The notes beneath the pieces are model-generated. The model did no database searches and had not been told where the DNA came from. It saw only the letters and a program-made list of their open reading frames with translations. Below, piece by piece: positions 1 to 11,865 of a DNA stretch of 64,000 bases. Where the stretch lies: assembly GCA_964007475.1 (NCBI GenBank), contig OZ023273.1, forward strand, positions 84,951,712 through 85,015,711. Reading direction: 5' to 3'. Position 1 is the first letter of the stretch, and each line of letters begins with the position of its first letter. The stretch is from Hybos culiciformis (Eukaryota > Arthropoda > Insecta > Diptera > Hybotidae). The translations under genes and the position numbers were made by a program.

Positions 1-930
1 CAAAAATTTTACAAACTTGAGAAAAGCGTCTTTTTTGAATACACGAACACGACTAATCATAATTTTTTTTCTTCTGCAAATTGAGCGTACTTAGAATTTG
101 TACTAAAATTCCTCAATTTATGAAACATATCAAAATCAAAATTACCCTTGTTTTGGAGCAATTGATATTTTCGCAGCTTTTGTAGTCAATTTACTCTAGA
201 ATTGAAGCACAATTTTTATTTACTTTAAAATTGAAGTAATTTTCCTACAAAAGTAAAATTACTCTATGAGGTAGCAATCAATTTTGAAACAAAAATCCTA
301 CATTAAATGTAGTATAATTACTCTGTACAAATCGACGTTTTTACAGTGTATGTTTGTACATAATACGACAATATTGAATATTGTACAACTCAATACATAT
401 TATTTTAAAACTTCAGTCTATAATTTTGATTTAAAGTCGATTTAGAAAAGTAAATCCAAATAAGGTTCAACTACATTTTTTTTTCATAACTGCAAATGAT
501 ATATCACAAATTTAAAAACAAATTTTTTTATTGATTATTTATATTTTGTAAAATACCTATACAAATATTTTAATTTTTAATGTACATAGATATACCAAAT
601 TTTTTTTTTTCTAACAATAACAACGAAGTACATATGATAAATAATAATCTCAAAACAGGATTATTTAATTTTTATTAGTTTACATTTTAAAATACATTGT
701 CACAATGTTAACATTCCGTCGCGCCCGCGGCGCCAATAGTATTTATGTACAGGTCATCTATAATTACATCAATAACTATTAAATTTATTCAATATATTAC
801 AATTTTTTTTTGAGATTTATTTATTTTTTGCTTAGATCAAACAATTTACAATATTATACTAATTAAAACAAATATACATATGATTTACGAATAACAAATT
901 TAAATAACATTAATATTTTAAAAATTTAAT
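1..930. other. AT-rich stretch, no gene seen
   Basis: I see no coding region or clear repeat pair here. A short GC-rich island near 719-735 (gcgcccgcggcgcc) stands out against the AT background but has no partner that would define a transposon end. Confidence 0.5.
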
Positions 931-1880
931 TTAACAATTTAATATCTCTTTTTTTAGAGTTTGTTTATTATAATTAAAATCTAAAATATGGCTAAATTTG
1001 TTGCAAGTCTGGAGCATCCTATTTATGGGTTCGAATTTGCCGTAGTTTGTTCGGTGAAATAAAATATTAAACAAATGGTTTACTCTAAGGCGTCTATTAA
1101 AATTGAATTTTAACTTAGAAGAGATACATGGCGACAGGACTTTTTTGTTTACAATTTCAAAAATAAAAATTACATCCGCCATTTCTCGTCTCTTTTCTAC
1201 AGAGGTCAAATTAACTAGTTTAAGTTGGTCCATATAAGGAGGTAGGATGAGGCTGAAAATCTCAAAAAGTTTCTTTGTACTGACTCAATTCTTTGAACAT
1301 GACTTTGGTAAAAAGGAGACCAGACTTGAGAAGCATATTCTAAATGGGGACGTACAAGACAAGTATAGAGTGATTTTAATAAAACCCAAGGTTGAATTAG
1401 CTTTGTTAATAATATTGTTATAGTGGTCTCTAAACGTTAGTTTATTGTCAAATAAAACTCCCAAATCTCTGATAGAATCTTTTTTTGCAATAATCTGGTT
1501 ATTAAACATGTATGCATTACTGGATTCATTTGTACGTCGTGAATATCTTACTAAGGCGTACTTGTCAATATTTAACTGCAAGTTGTTATTCATACACTAG
1601 TCAAAAAATATGTTTAAGTCGTTTTGAAGTTCAATTGAGTCTTCATCCGATTTCAAATCTTTAAAAATTTTCATATCGTCATTGTAGATTTTTATTTCGC
1701 ATTGTGTTATTATGGACACGACGTCATTAGCAGAGATGATAAAAAGAAGGAGGCCTAAATGACTACCCTGGGGTACACCAGACGTTGCACAATATTCAGA
1801 CGAAACTTAAGAACGGAAAACTACTTTATATGTCCTGTTTTTTAAGTAAGTGGATATCCACTTTACAATTAATTAGATAT
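931..1880 (-). pseudogene. LINE (non-LTR) reverse transcriptase fragment
   Basis: This is the C-terminal part of a non-LTR retrotransposon ORF2 of the Jockey/CR1-like type, read right to left. From about 1880 the minus strand encodes the block WISTYLKNRTYKV, then the RT motif GVPQGSHLG, then YNDDMKIF at the place of the catalytic Y/F-A-D-D box. It continues with a palm/thumb segment (IRDLGVLFDNKLTF near 1440-1480) and the tail typical of the family (HRTNYGKFEPINRM near 1020-1050). The reading frame is broken: an in-frame TAG replaces Trp just before 1593, and frame changes are needed near 1370 and 1240. The catalytic Ala is Asn. The upstream half of RT and the endonuclease are absent, so this is a dead, 5'-truncated copy. 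Family assignment is from motifs only. Confidence 0.85.
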
Positions 1881-2367
1881 TCCGAAAAACTATAGAACTT
1901 ATGATTTATGTTATTTTACAATTAGAATTTAAATTTATATAAGCAATATGTTGTAAATAAAATATTATACCTTACATTTTTTTTAATTAAATTTTTATTA
2001 TGAGTACTAAATATTAAAATATTTTAATTTTTGTTGCAGTTACAGATAAATTATCTTGTAGTTCGATGTACACGTATTTAATGTTTTTTAAAATTAATTT
2101 TGAAAACAAAGTATAAATTAATTTTTGCATGTTTATTGCTGCGCCATATAAACGTATAATTATATTTCACGCTAACATTGAGTATTTAATTTTATTCGTT
2201 TATCATTAGTTAATTTTATTGTGATGAAGCTACAATTAAAAACTAATATGCAGCTTTGCTATAATATATTTGAAGTTTATACTTCTTTCATATCGAATTT
2301 TTCTCAGAATCGTCATCATTTTTCTCAGAAAAATTAGAATAAGAATACTTATTTTTTTATTATATCT

Positions 2368-2702
2368 AAGAAACCCAAAATCATATGGACAATATGGCTT
2401 AGTGGCTAGAACATCAGACTGTAAGTCTGAAGGTGCCTGGTTCGATTCCCAATGACAAGATTTTTTTTTAATTTCAAATAAATATATGTATATATAGGGC
2501 CCAATATTACAAGCAAAAAAATTACATATTCTACCAATAAAAAAATTATGTTCAAAAAAATTAAAAATTATTATGTTCACAAAAATTAAAAAATTAAAAA
2601 AAAAAATGTATTCTTTGGGAATCGAACCTGACACCCTCACTCTCATAGTCTGATGTTCTAGCCACTAAGCCATATCGTCCATATGATTTTGGATTTCTAA
2701 AA
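2368..2702. repeat. Inverted pair of tRNA-derived (SINE-like) repeats
   Basis: Two related tRNA-like units face each other, one on plus (about 2368-2456) and one on minus (about 2612-2702). Both carry a perfect pol III A box (TGGCTTAGTGG) and B box (GGTTCGATTCC). The shared leader ccaaaatcatatggac shows common descent. Neither can fold a complete tRNA: the T-stem and acceptor stem do not pair. The anticodon loops differ (CTGTAAG on plus). They look like tRNA pseudogenes or the heads of SINEs. Confidence 0.6.
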
Positions 2703-2993
2703 TATAATTAAAAAATTCTAATTTATGACATTTTATTATAAATTATAATGTGCAGTGCAATTTTTCCCTCTTTTTTATTATCTAATATGTTTTTAAACTT
2801 CTGTTTTAGATTTTAAGATTTTTAAAGTAGAATAAAACTCGCACATTTTTTTATGATATTTTGTTATAAGTTGCAATGTGCAGGCGAATTTTTTCCCTTT
2901 TTTATTTCGAACGGTTGTCTTCTGTTTTAGGAAACATATTTTTTTTGCATTATACACTTAATTTTGGTAATCAGGATGAATATTATTGAAAAA

Positions 2994-3222
2994 AACACAC
3001 GAAACAGTCATAGAACTGCATACAGAAGTTTATACTTAAAAATTTGAACTATGAAATAACAGTGGCTACAAATGATAGGCTGCTGAGTACAAAATGTAAA
3101 TTAAAATAAAAATATTTTAATTTACATTTTGTACTGTCATTTGTAGCCACTGTTATTTCATAGTTTAAATTTTTTAAGTATAAACTTCTGTAGGCAGTTT
3201 TATGACTGCTTCGTGTTTTTTT
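2994..3222. repeat. Foldback (long inverted repeat) element
   Basis: The left arm (from about 2994 to 3108) is repeated in reverse complement from about 3114 to 3222, with a short AT loop. The outer end reads acacgaaacagtcata on the left and its near complement on the right. The left arm has a small insertion near 3078-3090. A related end (agaactgccgacagaagttt) recurs near 43045, so this is a dispersed family. Confidence 0.75.
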
Positions 3223-3229
3223 TTTGTTT

Positions 3230-4090
3230 TGTTTTTTTCTTATGTATAACGAAAGAAATTAAAAGGTAGAATTCATTAAAAATTAAAAGAAAGTTGTTTT
3301 GCTTTTTTTTTTTTTTAATTTGAAAATCAGTGTCAAAAATTTTTTGAAGAGCACGTCAATCTATGGTTGTATTAAGATATTAAAAATTAAACTAAACATA
3401 TATTTTAAGCGAATCGAGGAATGACACTACACCTGAAATATTATTTGAAGGAAATTTATTTTAATCAGTTCAGATTTTTTACCTCAGCATTCAAATGCAA
3501 GTAAATGTGAGCATGAAGAAAAACAAGTTAATGTACTGGGAGGTTATGCTATGATTTAACTTAATTAAGTATTCTAGGTAGTAATATTTTTGTATATGTA
3601 TATTTTTGTATATTATTGTATGTTATTATAAATAAAGAATTTTTTATTGAACCCGAAAATTTTAATAAGTGTACATTATTATGAATTTAATTGAAAATGA
3701 TGCGACACTTCTTTAAACATTACGTATCACTCAATCGTTAAGGTATTATAGTAAAAAAGATTTATTGTTTAAATACGATGTTTAAGAATAATTTGCAAAT
3801 TTACAATTTGGAAAAATTTATAATATTTTTAACTGCTAATTACAATTTTTTTATTTTTTATGAGTTTATACACCACTACACAGTGAAATTCTTGAAACAT
3901 CTATAAAACTGAAATTAATTCACTTGGCATTATTTACTTAGTTTTGTTCTTAAAACTTACATCATAATTAATAAATTAATTTCCTACGTTAATATACACA
4001 GTAGAGTAAAAATCATTCTATTAATAAAAAATTTTCAACTAGATAATTGAATTGGTTTTTAACTAATTTGTTAATAAAACTAAATCCATT
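3230..4090. other. AT-rich stretch, possible 3'UTR/intergenic
   Basis: No coding region is visible. The part next to 4092 lies directly downstream of the minus-strand terminal exon and would hold its 3' untranslated region. Confidence 0.4.
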
Positions 4091-4091
4091 T

Positions 4092-4662
4092 TCACGCAGT
4101 TCTCAATGTAGACCCAATTCGGTTTACATCATTCGGATGAGCTGGATGATGATGATGTGGAACTATGGAACTTAATGCTGGATAATATGATGGATGTAAT
4201 GATCCTAATGCAGCTGGTGACATCATTAACAATGGATGCATTGGCAAATCATACGTCAGATGATTTGGACTATTATTTGTATAATGTAAAAAGGGTAGGC
4301 CAGCTGCTGCTTGTATTGTGTGTAAAGGAGGTAAAGTTTGTTTAGTAGATTTTATTTTGCTTTGTTTACAAACTTGATCATTCGACTCCTCAACACTATT
4401 ATCTTCACAGAAACCTCCTTTGTCTGGTGTTATTAAGCTTTCTTTTGTAAATGGTCGCTTTGGTCTATCAGATGATGTAATGGTTGGCTGTGGTGAAGAA
4501 CATTCCTCAATATCTAACGGAGAGCTACAACCAGGATTAGCTCCTAACGTTGGTGCTGGAGAGGAATCACTTGTATAGCTTAAATCTGCAGTCGTTGAGA
4601 AAGCTGTTAAATTTTGTAAATGAATTTGTTGAGAGGTTACGGGTGGTAAAGTAGTTTCATCA
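4092..4662 (-). CDS. Terminal coding exon of a probable transcription factor
   Basis: An uninterrupted minus-strand reading frame of about 190 codons runs from a good splice acceptor (tctataaactacattcacgcag, ending near 4663) to a TGA at 4092-4094. Codon use looks like a real exon and there is no frameshift. The product is low in complexity: Ser/Thr/Pro-rich at the start, then a basic DRPKRPFTKES segment, a Lys-rich stretch, and a tail with PLLMMSPAALGSLHPSYYP and a four-His run followed by PAHPND. This composition is typical of the C-terminal region of developmental transcription factors (homeobox, T-box, forkhead and similar). I see no DNA-binding domain, so the family is not identified. 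The upstream exons would lie at higher coordinates and I did not find them; they may be outside the window. Confidence 0.6.
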
Positions 4663-4669
4663 ACTGCTG

Positions 4670-6450
4670 CGTGAATGTAGTTTATAGAAAAATGAGCTCT
4701 TTCTTAATAATGTATTTTTTGTATGGAAATTCCAGTTCATGTGCCTGCAATAATTCGGAAGATTATAAATCCGCTAATATTTCACTAATACGAAAAAGAG
4801 TAAAATACGAAATTCTTTTTAATATTAAGCATAATTACAGAGAAAATCTCGCACTCCATAAAATACCGTTTGTCCCGTGACTCACACATCTTTTTTTTAG
4901 TTATAAACACCAAGTTGAAACAAAACTATCGTTTTGAACGATATATAATGTAGGAGGTTCGGTAATAGTTCTATAGAAGGGTTAGGATAAAAATAGGATT
5001 TTCCTATATCTTTCAAGTGTCAAACCTGTTCTAATGTAAATAAAAATAGTTAATTCTTGTGCTCGAAATTCGAATAAAAATGATTTTTATCATGAATGTT
5101 GGGTAAATTGATTACTTTAAATTAAATCATAAAATGCATTTAAGAAGCGTGATCGTTTTAAGAATAATCAATCGGCGCTGCGTGCGCACAGTTATTTAAA
5201 ATTTTTATTTATTTATATTTTTTTGTTGTAAAAATAGTTAAAGGAGTTTGGCTTCAAAATCTGTCAGGGACAGATCAAGATTATTATATACATGTATATG
5301 ATGATGGCCCAAGAGTAAAAACGTTGAATATTTTCTTATTTATTGCAAATTTATGTTTACATTTATCACATTTATAATGTGCTTACCTACTATGTACTAA
5401 ATTGTATAATGTACATTTTTCTCGCATAGTAGAAAATGTTTTTTTAAACATACTATAAAATGTTATGTAATATCCAATTAATTTTTACTATTCAAAAAAT
5501 ATTTTTATTAAAAAAAATAATTTATTTAATTGTACTTAACATGTCTTATACCTACACCTAATTGAAATTAAAAAATAATGAAATAACGCGTCGTAATGTA
5601 TACACATATAAATATTTTGGAGCGAATTTAAAACGATGATCAAAGTGATTTCTGTTGATAATGATGATACTTTTTAAAATAATTCAATATTTGAAAGCTT
5701 AAAATAATGTACATCTAATTAACACAAAATCAAATTATATAATCACCATACTGTATATAAAGTTCTTAAATATAAAGTTCTTAAATATAAAGTTCTTAAA
5801 TATATAGAAAAATTTTGTAATAAATTAGGTCTTAAGCCAGGATTTAAATAAGAGTCTGTTTGTGTATAAAAGATCAAAAATTAGAACCCAAATTTTGATA
5901 ATATTCATGTCTAACAAAAATTTTGTCGTTCATAAACTGAATTTTTTCAACTAGTAACCCATTCTTTTTTCTGAAAAATTCTTAAATAAACTACTTACAA
6001 CTCTTAGTGTCCTAAAACTTATTAATCTTTTACTTAGTAATTTGGAGGGGAACTAATAAATTTTTGAACCGATAATTTTCTCAGCATAAAAGAAAAACTA
6101 GAATTAGAGAATTGTTCAGACAACTAATTTTCTAATAAAAAAAAATACTACTATTACGAAAGGGTTATTTATATTATAATTATGGTTAAATTAAATAAAT
6201 TAATTGTTAATATGTTAGAACGATAAACACACAGTGATTAGACTTTTAATTAAAAATGTTCATTGAAATATGTATTTATAATTATGTGTGTACATAAATT
6301 CATATTTATGTGTGTAAATAAATTTGTAAACTATATTATAAAAGATGAGTTTGGAGCAAAGATATTGTGGAAGGGCAAAATTTGTTATAATCAAAGATAT
6401 TTTAAATTATGAAATGTTTGCAGTCAAAGAATGACAAAAATTTTAAACCA
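4670..6450. other. AT-rich intron/intergenic stretch
   Basis: No convincing exon is visible. A 15-bp unit (aagttcttaaatata) is repeated three times near 5761-5806. Confidence 0.45.
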
Positions 6451-7482
6451 ATAATCCATTCATGGGCGCCGCCAGGATTTTTTATAAGGTGGTGCATGTG
6501 AAAATTATTATTTTGATTTTACCAAATCTTTGACATATTGCGGGCTCATCTTTAAGTTACAATTTCCAACAACCTTAATTTAAATTAAATTTTGATTTTA
6601 GGAAAAATCAGTTGCAAAACAATATTTTGAATTCACGACAAAATTCATCTCAGTATGCTGATACGATGCTGAGAACTTTTTAAGATTATCTCTCACCGCA
6701 GGGCTGCCAGATGGAATAAATGAAATTTCCTCAAATTTTTAAGAAATTTCCCCAAACCAGACACTTTTTTAAAAAAACTCCTCAAATTATTTTTTTTATA
6801 TTTTTCTGCACTAAAATTTTTTTTTGCCCTAAATTAGAAAAAAAAATTGTTTAACGGTTTTACTCACTGCAGTTTTTCCCCAAAAACAGCTTATTTTTGC
6901 AAGATTTCCTCAAATTTTTAATGTGTTCAGATTTTATGTGGTACTTATATGTTGTAAATCAAAAAGTTTAGTTTCAACAATGGATTTTGAGTTCAACGTA
7001 CGTAGAAGAATATCGTAATGATATCAATTTCTTAAAATCAATAGGGTAAAAAAAATTTACGAGTCTGAAATTTTAAATATTGTTGACTGCCAACGTTAGC
7101 ACAATATTTATGAATTTCTTCACATTTCCCTCAGAAAAAAATATTTTCCTCAAATTTTCCCCCACGTTTTTTTTTACTTTTTTTTTTGTCCCGAAATTAA
7201 AAATTTCCTCAGTTTGGACAAGTTCAACTATGTGCGAACACCGATTTTCGGGCTTATGTATGATGAGTCTTCATAAAAAAAATAACTTTTAATAACGAAG
7301 ATTTTATAACCGAAGTTATTTCAAAGTTCGCAGAGAAGCCACGTACACTGAGCCAAAAAAGGCGTACTAAATTTTAGAACTTTTGGCAATAAATCAAGTT
7401 CTGGTATTTTTATACACAAAACAACAACAAATGCATTTTTTTTATAAAAAAAAAACAATATTTAAGTTCTTTCGGTATCATA

Positions 7483-7555
7483 TCAAGTACAAACTGCTCT
7501 AAAATCAAGTACAAACTGCTCTAAAATCAAGTACAAACTGCACTAAAAATTCCCA
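7483..7555. repeat. 22-bp tandem repeat, three copies
   Basis: The unit atcaagtacaaactgctct (plus aaa) occurs three times head to tail inside the hAT element; the last copy has one substitution. Confidence 0.85.
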
Positions 7556-7639
7556 GAGGCATAATTTTTAGTACCAAGAGAATTAATGTTATTCCAAAAA
7601 TTCTTAAATTAAAATATTTGAATAAATGCATTTTAATAC

Positions 7640-7708
7640 TATGGCCGAATGGTAGAGTGGTTGAATGAAATGCTAAAGACCGAGGTTCGAATCCCGGCGA
7701 AAGCATAA
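7640..7708 (+). repeat. tRNA-derived repeat, copy 1
   Basis: It has an A-box-like ggtagagtgg and a perfect B box (GGTTCGAATCC) with the segment aatgctaaagaccgagg between. Nearly the same unit occurs at 7926-7990 and, inverted, at 27835-27895. The stems do not form a full tRNA, so I read it as a SINE head or tRNA pseudogene. Confidence 0.6.
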
Positions 7709-7764
7709 GAAAAATGTATACGATATTTATATTTTCTATTTTGTGCTCATGAATAATTTTATTA

Positions 7765-7922
7765 CAGTGAAACCTGTCTAAGACGGAAACTGTATAAGAC
7801 GGAACTTTTTTTTTTTTGATTTTTGATTTTTTCTTTCAAATCAACCCGTGTAAGACGGAAAACTGCCTAAGACGGAACTATTTTCCGGTTCGTTGCGGTT
7901 CCGTCTTAGGCAGGTTTCACTG
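7765..7922. mobile_element. pogo/Tigger-like MITE with TA duplication
   Basis: Terminal inverted repeats cagtgaaacctg...caggtttcactg flank a 158-bp element whose arms repeat the phrase taagacggaa several times. TA dinucleotides border both ends, matching Tc1/mariner-pogo target preference. It has no coding capacity. It is inserted directly between two tRNA-like repeats. Confidence 0.85.
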
Positions 7923-7923
7923 T

Positions 7924-7990
7924 ACTATGGTAGAGTGGTCGGTTGAAATGCTAAAGACCGAGGTTCAAATCCCGAAGAGGGCATAAGAGA
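7924..7990 (+). repeat. tRNA-derived repeat, copy 2
   Basis: Same family as 7640-7708: it shares gaaatgctaaagaccgaggt, but the B box is mutated to GGTTCAAATCC. It abuts the right end of the pogo-like MITE. Confidence 0.55.
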
Positions 7991-8369
7991 AATAAAATAA
8001 CAAATTAGAAATAAAAAAAAATAGAAATAAATAAAATAAAAAAATTAAAATAAAAAAAAATTTTTTTTCTCTTTTAAAAAAATTTTAATCCCAAAAGGCA
8101 TTTTAGTAAAACCGTCATTGGACGGTTTTTGTTGCGGAAAATATATGATTTTATGCATTTTTACACGATTTTAGCACGTTTTTTATCTCAGTGTAGGTTA
8201 CAATTATTATTTAATAAAAATTCTAAATAAAAAAAAATTATATTGTTTTAATTTTGAATCCTTTTGTTAAAATTAACAATTTTATCAAAATTTTAATAAC
8301 ATTTTTATCAAACAAAGGTGGTGCAGTTGCACCACCTTGCACCATACTGCCGGCGCCCGTGAATCCATT

Positions 8370-9349
8370 CGTATGGAAATGATAAGAATATGCGATCAAT
8401 AATTAATTTTCGTAAGGGTGAATTAATTAAGAGGGAATTTGTCGCATTTTAAAGGATATCGTTTGATGAACAAACATTCTCTTAAAATTGCAATGCTCGA
8501 AACTTTTTTACGGGGCTTGCAATCATTATAGTCACCTTACTGCGAGTTTTTGTTCATCATTCCTCTGCAGTATTCAATTTCAATAAATGATTCGATAAAT
8601 GCTTAAGATATAAATACATATATATACATATATTAAAATTTATAATTATATATTTTCAATTACTTCGAATTATTTGGCTATCAAATTTAATCCCTGGTTT
8701 TTAACAAAAAAAGTGTACGTAAAGATTGCCCTCAGGCAGGGTTCTGGGAAAACCATTAGTAGGTACTCTACATGAGTAATGACGTCTTAATTATTATCTA
8801 AAATTGTAAAGGTCAAATTATAATGATTAGTTTTAATATTTTTTAATTTATAATGTTTGTAATTAAAGTTTCATAAATAAAAAAAATTGTTATTTTATAT
8901 TGTTAAACCAATTTTTGTGACAAGAGAAATGTTTCCAACATAAACTTTAGAGAAAATGTGAAAAAATAAAATGTATCGGCGCGTTTTCAAGATTTAAGAT
9001 TTAAGATACTTTAGTTTTAAGTCTGAATCATAGACTGAAAATATTTTTAGATTCCTTCGATATCATTATACCAATACCATTCAGTCATAAGTACAAATAT
9101 AAAAATTTTCATCGAAATCCATAGTGCATGTTTTGGCATTTACAGAATAGCAATGACTTGACTGATTCGTAAGTTATAAGCATTTTAGTGGCGGACGGAC
9201 AGACATTTAATGAAAACATATAGTCCTTTTTTTCATTTTTAATAAGAAAACGGGCTAAAAATTAAGTGGCAATCTTGGTTGTGAAAAGTTGAAAAAAATA
9301 AATAAATAAATAGAAATAATACTTGTTTATATTTTTCAAAATTCAATAT
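8370..9349. other. AT-rich stretch, no gene seen
   Basis: No reading frame, repeat pair or RNA gene is supported. A short atttaagat duplication occurs near 8995. Confidence 0.4.
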
Positions 9350-9357
9350 CTCAGTAA

Positions 9358-9611
9358 CAGGCTCAGACGCCGTGGATTTTTTCACGACGATGACTTATCG
9401 CGACTGAGCTGTGAAAAACGTGACGACCGCGCGGCGACGGCCCAGTCAGTCGACTCGAATTTTTCCCAAAAACCAAAAAAAAAAACAAAAAAAGCCAATT
9501 CTTACGGCGCAAATCCACGACCAGCCGCGTAAAATTAAACGACGACGACTAATCGAAAGAAGACGCGGCGCGACGACGGTCGGCTTATTTTTTTGACGGC
9601 GTCTGAGCCTG
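9358..9611. mobile_element. Short GC-rich hAT MITE
   Basis: A 254-bp element begins caggctcagacgccgt and ends with the exact complement acggcgtctgagcctg. The flanks are ctcagtaa (9350-9357) and ctcagtta (9612-9619), an 8-bp target duplication with one mismatch, as expected for hAT. The interior is rich in cgacg motifs, unlike the surroundings, and has no coding sequence. Confidence 0.82.
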
Positions 9612-9819
9612 CTCAGTTACCCTTTGATAGTTTTTTAAGATCAAGTGCTTTTTGAATAGGTAATTAAAAGTTGAATTGATGGTCACCGAAGATTGGACAG
9701 CCTCAAAAATGCTGTAAAACGCACCGTTTTCGAGATATTTGCGAATAACCAAAAATGTTCAGCATTTGTCCAGCATTAAGCTGGACAAATATGGTCAGTT
9801 TAACTTAACTACCACTCAC

Positions 9820-9925
9820 CGGAATTCTTTTCCCGGCCAGAACTACCTCTACTAAAACTACCTCCGTCCTCAGACTGAAATTCGAGAAAATGACGAATTA
9901 AATTACCTCGACCGCCAGGATAGAT
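9820..9925 (-). pseudogene. Possible Gly/Arg-rich coding remnant
   Basis: On the minus strand a short frame reads PGGRGNLIRHF, then EDGGSFSRGSSGREK, ending in TAG. The GGR/RGSSGR pattern resembles RGG-type RNA-binding tails. It is too short to identify and has no clear splice sites, so it may be chance. Confidence 0.22.
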
Positions 9926-10101
9926 TTTTTGTTTTTTCTCGTTTTTTTTTTTAAATCTGTAAAAAAATTTAAGATACCTAAACAAAATACGAATTTGTTT
10001 AATTAATTAATTAAATTAATTTTAAAAATCACGAATCACGTTCACGTACACGTTTTTTTTTTTTTATTTTCGAAACTGTTTTCGAAACTGTTCGTTCTTA
10101 A

Positions 10102-11417
10102 CCCCTCATTTACACAGGCTGTTTTCGATGATTGAAATGAAAATTTTTTTTTCATGTGTGTAAAAGTTGCATAAAATTTTGTCATTGTGCATCACCAACT
10201 AAACAATCAGCCGTGTAGTTGAAAAGTGAACAAAACTTTTCGTAGGGATAACAAATAAAAAATTCGCACTAGTTTTCAAATTTTTGTTCGCTTTGTTGGT
10301 CGGCAGTGATCTTTTTTGCCTTTTTTAGTTTAGTTTAAAAAATTTAAATGGAATAATATTGAAGATAAATTAATAAAAAATCAATATCAATATTTTATTA
10401 GTTTAGTAAAAAAAAATTAATTTTTAATGTCCAAAATAAAATAAAAATCCTTCATTTTTTTCTTAACTACAGGTGGATTTTTACTCGTTAGAAGGTTTCT
10501 ACCAGTAGCTCTCGTTTCAGAGATATGTATTCGCAAAGTTTTCATATGTTAGGTAGGTATCTACTTGTTTTGTAGTAACCAAATGCTTCGTTTTTGACAA
10601 CATGCAGTTTTTTTTAATTAACGTTGTTATTCTGAATGGAAGACGGCAACCGCCCCCTCCAACCCCCTTAAGAATTTTTTTCTTCGCGATTCGCATATCG
10701 TTATTAGGTATTTTTAATGTACCTGATATGGTGTGTATATATGTATCTGATATATAAAAACTTTGGAAGGTTATATTTCTGAAATGGTAGCTTGTCGGTG
10801 AAAAATGACTACGATTTGAGGGTTTGGTTACTGCCTCTACTTCCCCAACAAGTTATAGAAAATCGGGATCGTACACGATAGCTCAACTTTATCCAAAACA
10901 TCTAATTAGAGCTAATTCCGAGATACTTTTTTGGTTTGTACAAATTTTAATTAAATTAATTTGAATTAAGTATAAAAGGTACCTAGAGTCTAGAAATTAT
11001 GCCAAAAAAAAGTTTAATTTGCTTTACCAGGAAGAAAAAAAATTATGGATTAAATTTGCTCGATTTATAGAAATTTTCATTTGAACAAATACGGTTTTTT
11101 TTTTTTTTTAATATTAATATTAATAACATACTAAATTGTAATCAATAATTAAATTGTTTTTTTTTTGCTTTTAATCCCATTTTACAGATTAATATTTAGG
11201 TTTTGTATAGGAAATCACAGAGTTTCATACATTTGTTATGATTTTCATCCCTTCGAGATGCTGTGAATGTATTGTTTTTTTTTAATAGGGAGCTTTTAAT
11301 TTATGTTGGTATTGCAATGTGTTTAACATAAAATGACAAAATTTTATACAACTTTTACGCACCCATTCAAAAAAATCTTCATTTTAATCTTCGAAAACAG
11401 CCTGTGTAAATGGGGGG
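10102..11417. mobile_element. Harbinger-like TIR element, copy 1
   Basis: The left end cccctcatttacacaggc is mirrored at the right end by gcctgtgtaaatgggggg. The inverted repeat continues inward as ctgttttcga, gatt and aaatgaa. A 3-bp TAA flanks both sides (10099-10101 and 11418-11420), the usual Harbinger target. There is no transposase inside the 1.3-kb body. A second, diverged copy lies at 51398-52747. Confidence 0.78.
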
Positions 11418-11526
11418 TAAATGTTTTTATTCCGTTGTCCCTGTCTACGTTATTGTTGCGTAATAAAATGAAATAAAATTTGAATTGAAAAACAAAAAAA
11501 AAAAACCGGAAAAAAGCAGCAGCCAA

Positions 11527-11865
11527 TGAAAATGATCCAATGCTCAATGTAACCTTAAATGATAGGTGTACTGTACAAGAAGGATCACATTATTATAGAG
11601 CACAAATTTTAAAAATAATTCAACCCAAGACAAATGCTATAGTGAAGCGAGCTAAAGTCAAATGTAGATTACTTGACGTGGGTAGAATAGAAATCTATCC
11701 AGCTGATGAATTAATTGCCCTCCCACCTGAATTTGAAGAATTTCCACCTCAAGCAATAGATCTCCGATTGACAGGAATAGTGCCACATGATGAAGAAGAT
11801 GAATGGCACGGAAAGCTTAAAATCACAATCAAAAATTGGTTAGACCAGAAAGATGCAGGGAATAT
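11527..11865 (+). CDS. Tudor-domain exon (piRNA-pathway-like)
   Basis: The frame follows a possible acceptor in aaaagcagcag and runs open for over 110 codons. It shows the extended Tudor pattern: a YYRAQIL strand (Y-R-A), VKCRLLDVGRIEIYP at the VDYGN position (here LDVGR), then LIALPPEFEEFPPQA and RLTGIVP, followed by an acidic stretch and W. The LPPEF..PPQA..RL.G pattern is typical of Tudor proteins that bind methylated Piwi proteins, such as TDRD-type helicases. The protein family beyond the Tudor domain cannot be told from one exon. After about 11865 the frame enters a poly-T run that is probably not coding. No other Tudor exon is seen nearby, so this may be an isolated duplicated exon. 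Confidence 0.6.

Larger units (their letters stand above)
6461..8361. mobile_element. Non-autonomous hAT element with 8-bp TSD
   Basis: The element starts catgggcgccgccagg and ends with its near complement, ctgccggcgcccgtg. It is flanked on both sides by the exact 8-bp duplication aatccatt (6453-6460 and 8362-8369), which is diagnostic of hAT transposition. A second inner similarity is the ggtggtgca motif at both ends. No transposase reading frame is present. It hosts nested repeats: a 22-bp tandem repeat, two tRNA-like units and a pogo-like MITE. Confidence 0.88.

Noticed and set aside
719..735. GC-rich motif as a transposon end or promoter island
   Set aside because: No mirrored partner or target duplication found nearby.
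2390..2690. Functional tRNA genes
   Set aside because: A and B boxes are perfect but acceptor and T stems do not pair, and the two units are inverted relatives of a repeat.
9323..9596. Basic proteins encoded over the 9.4-kb GC-rich patch
   Set aside because: The patch is a hAT MITE with exact terminal repeats; the frames are by-products of its cgacg-rich interior.
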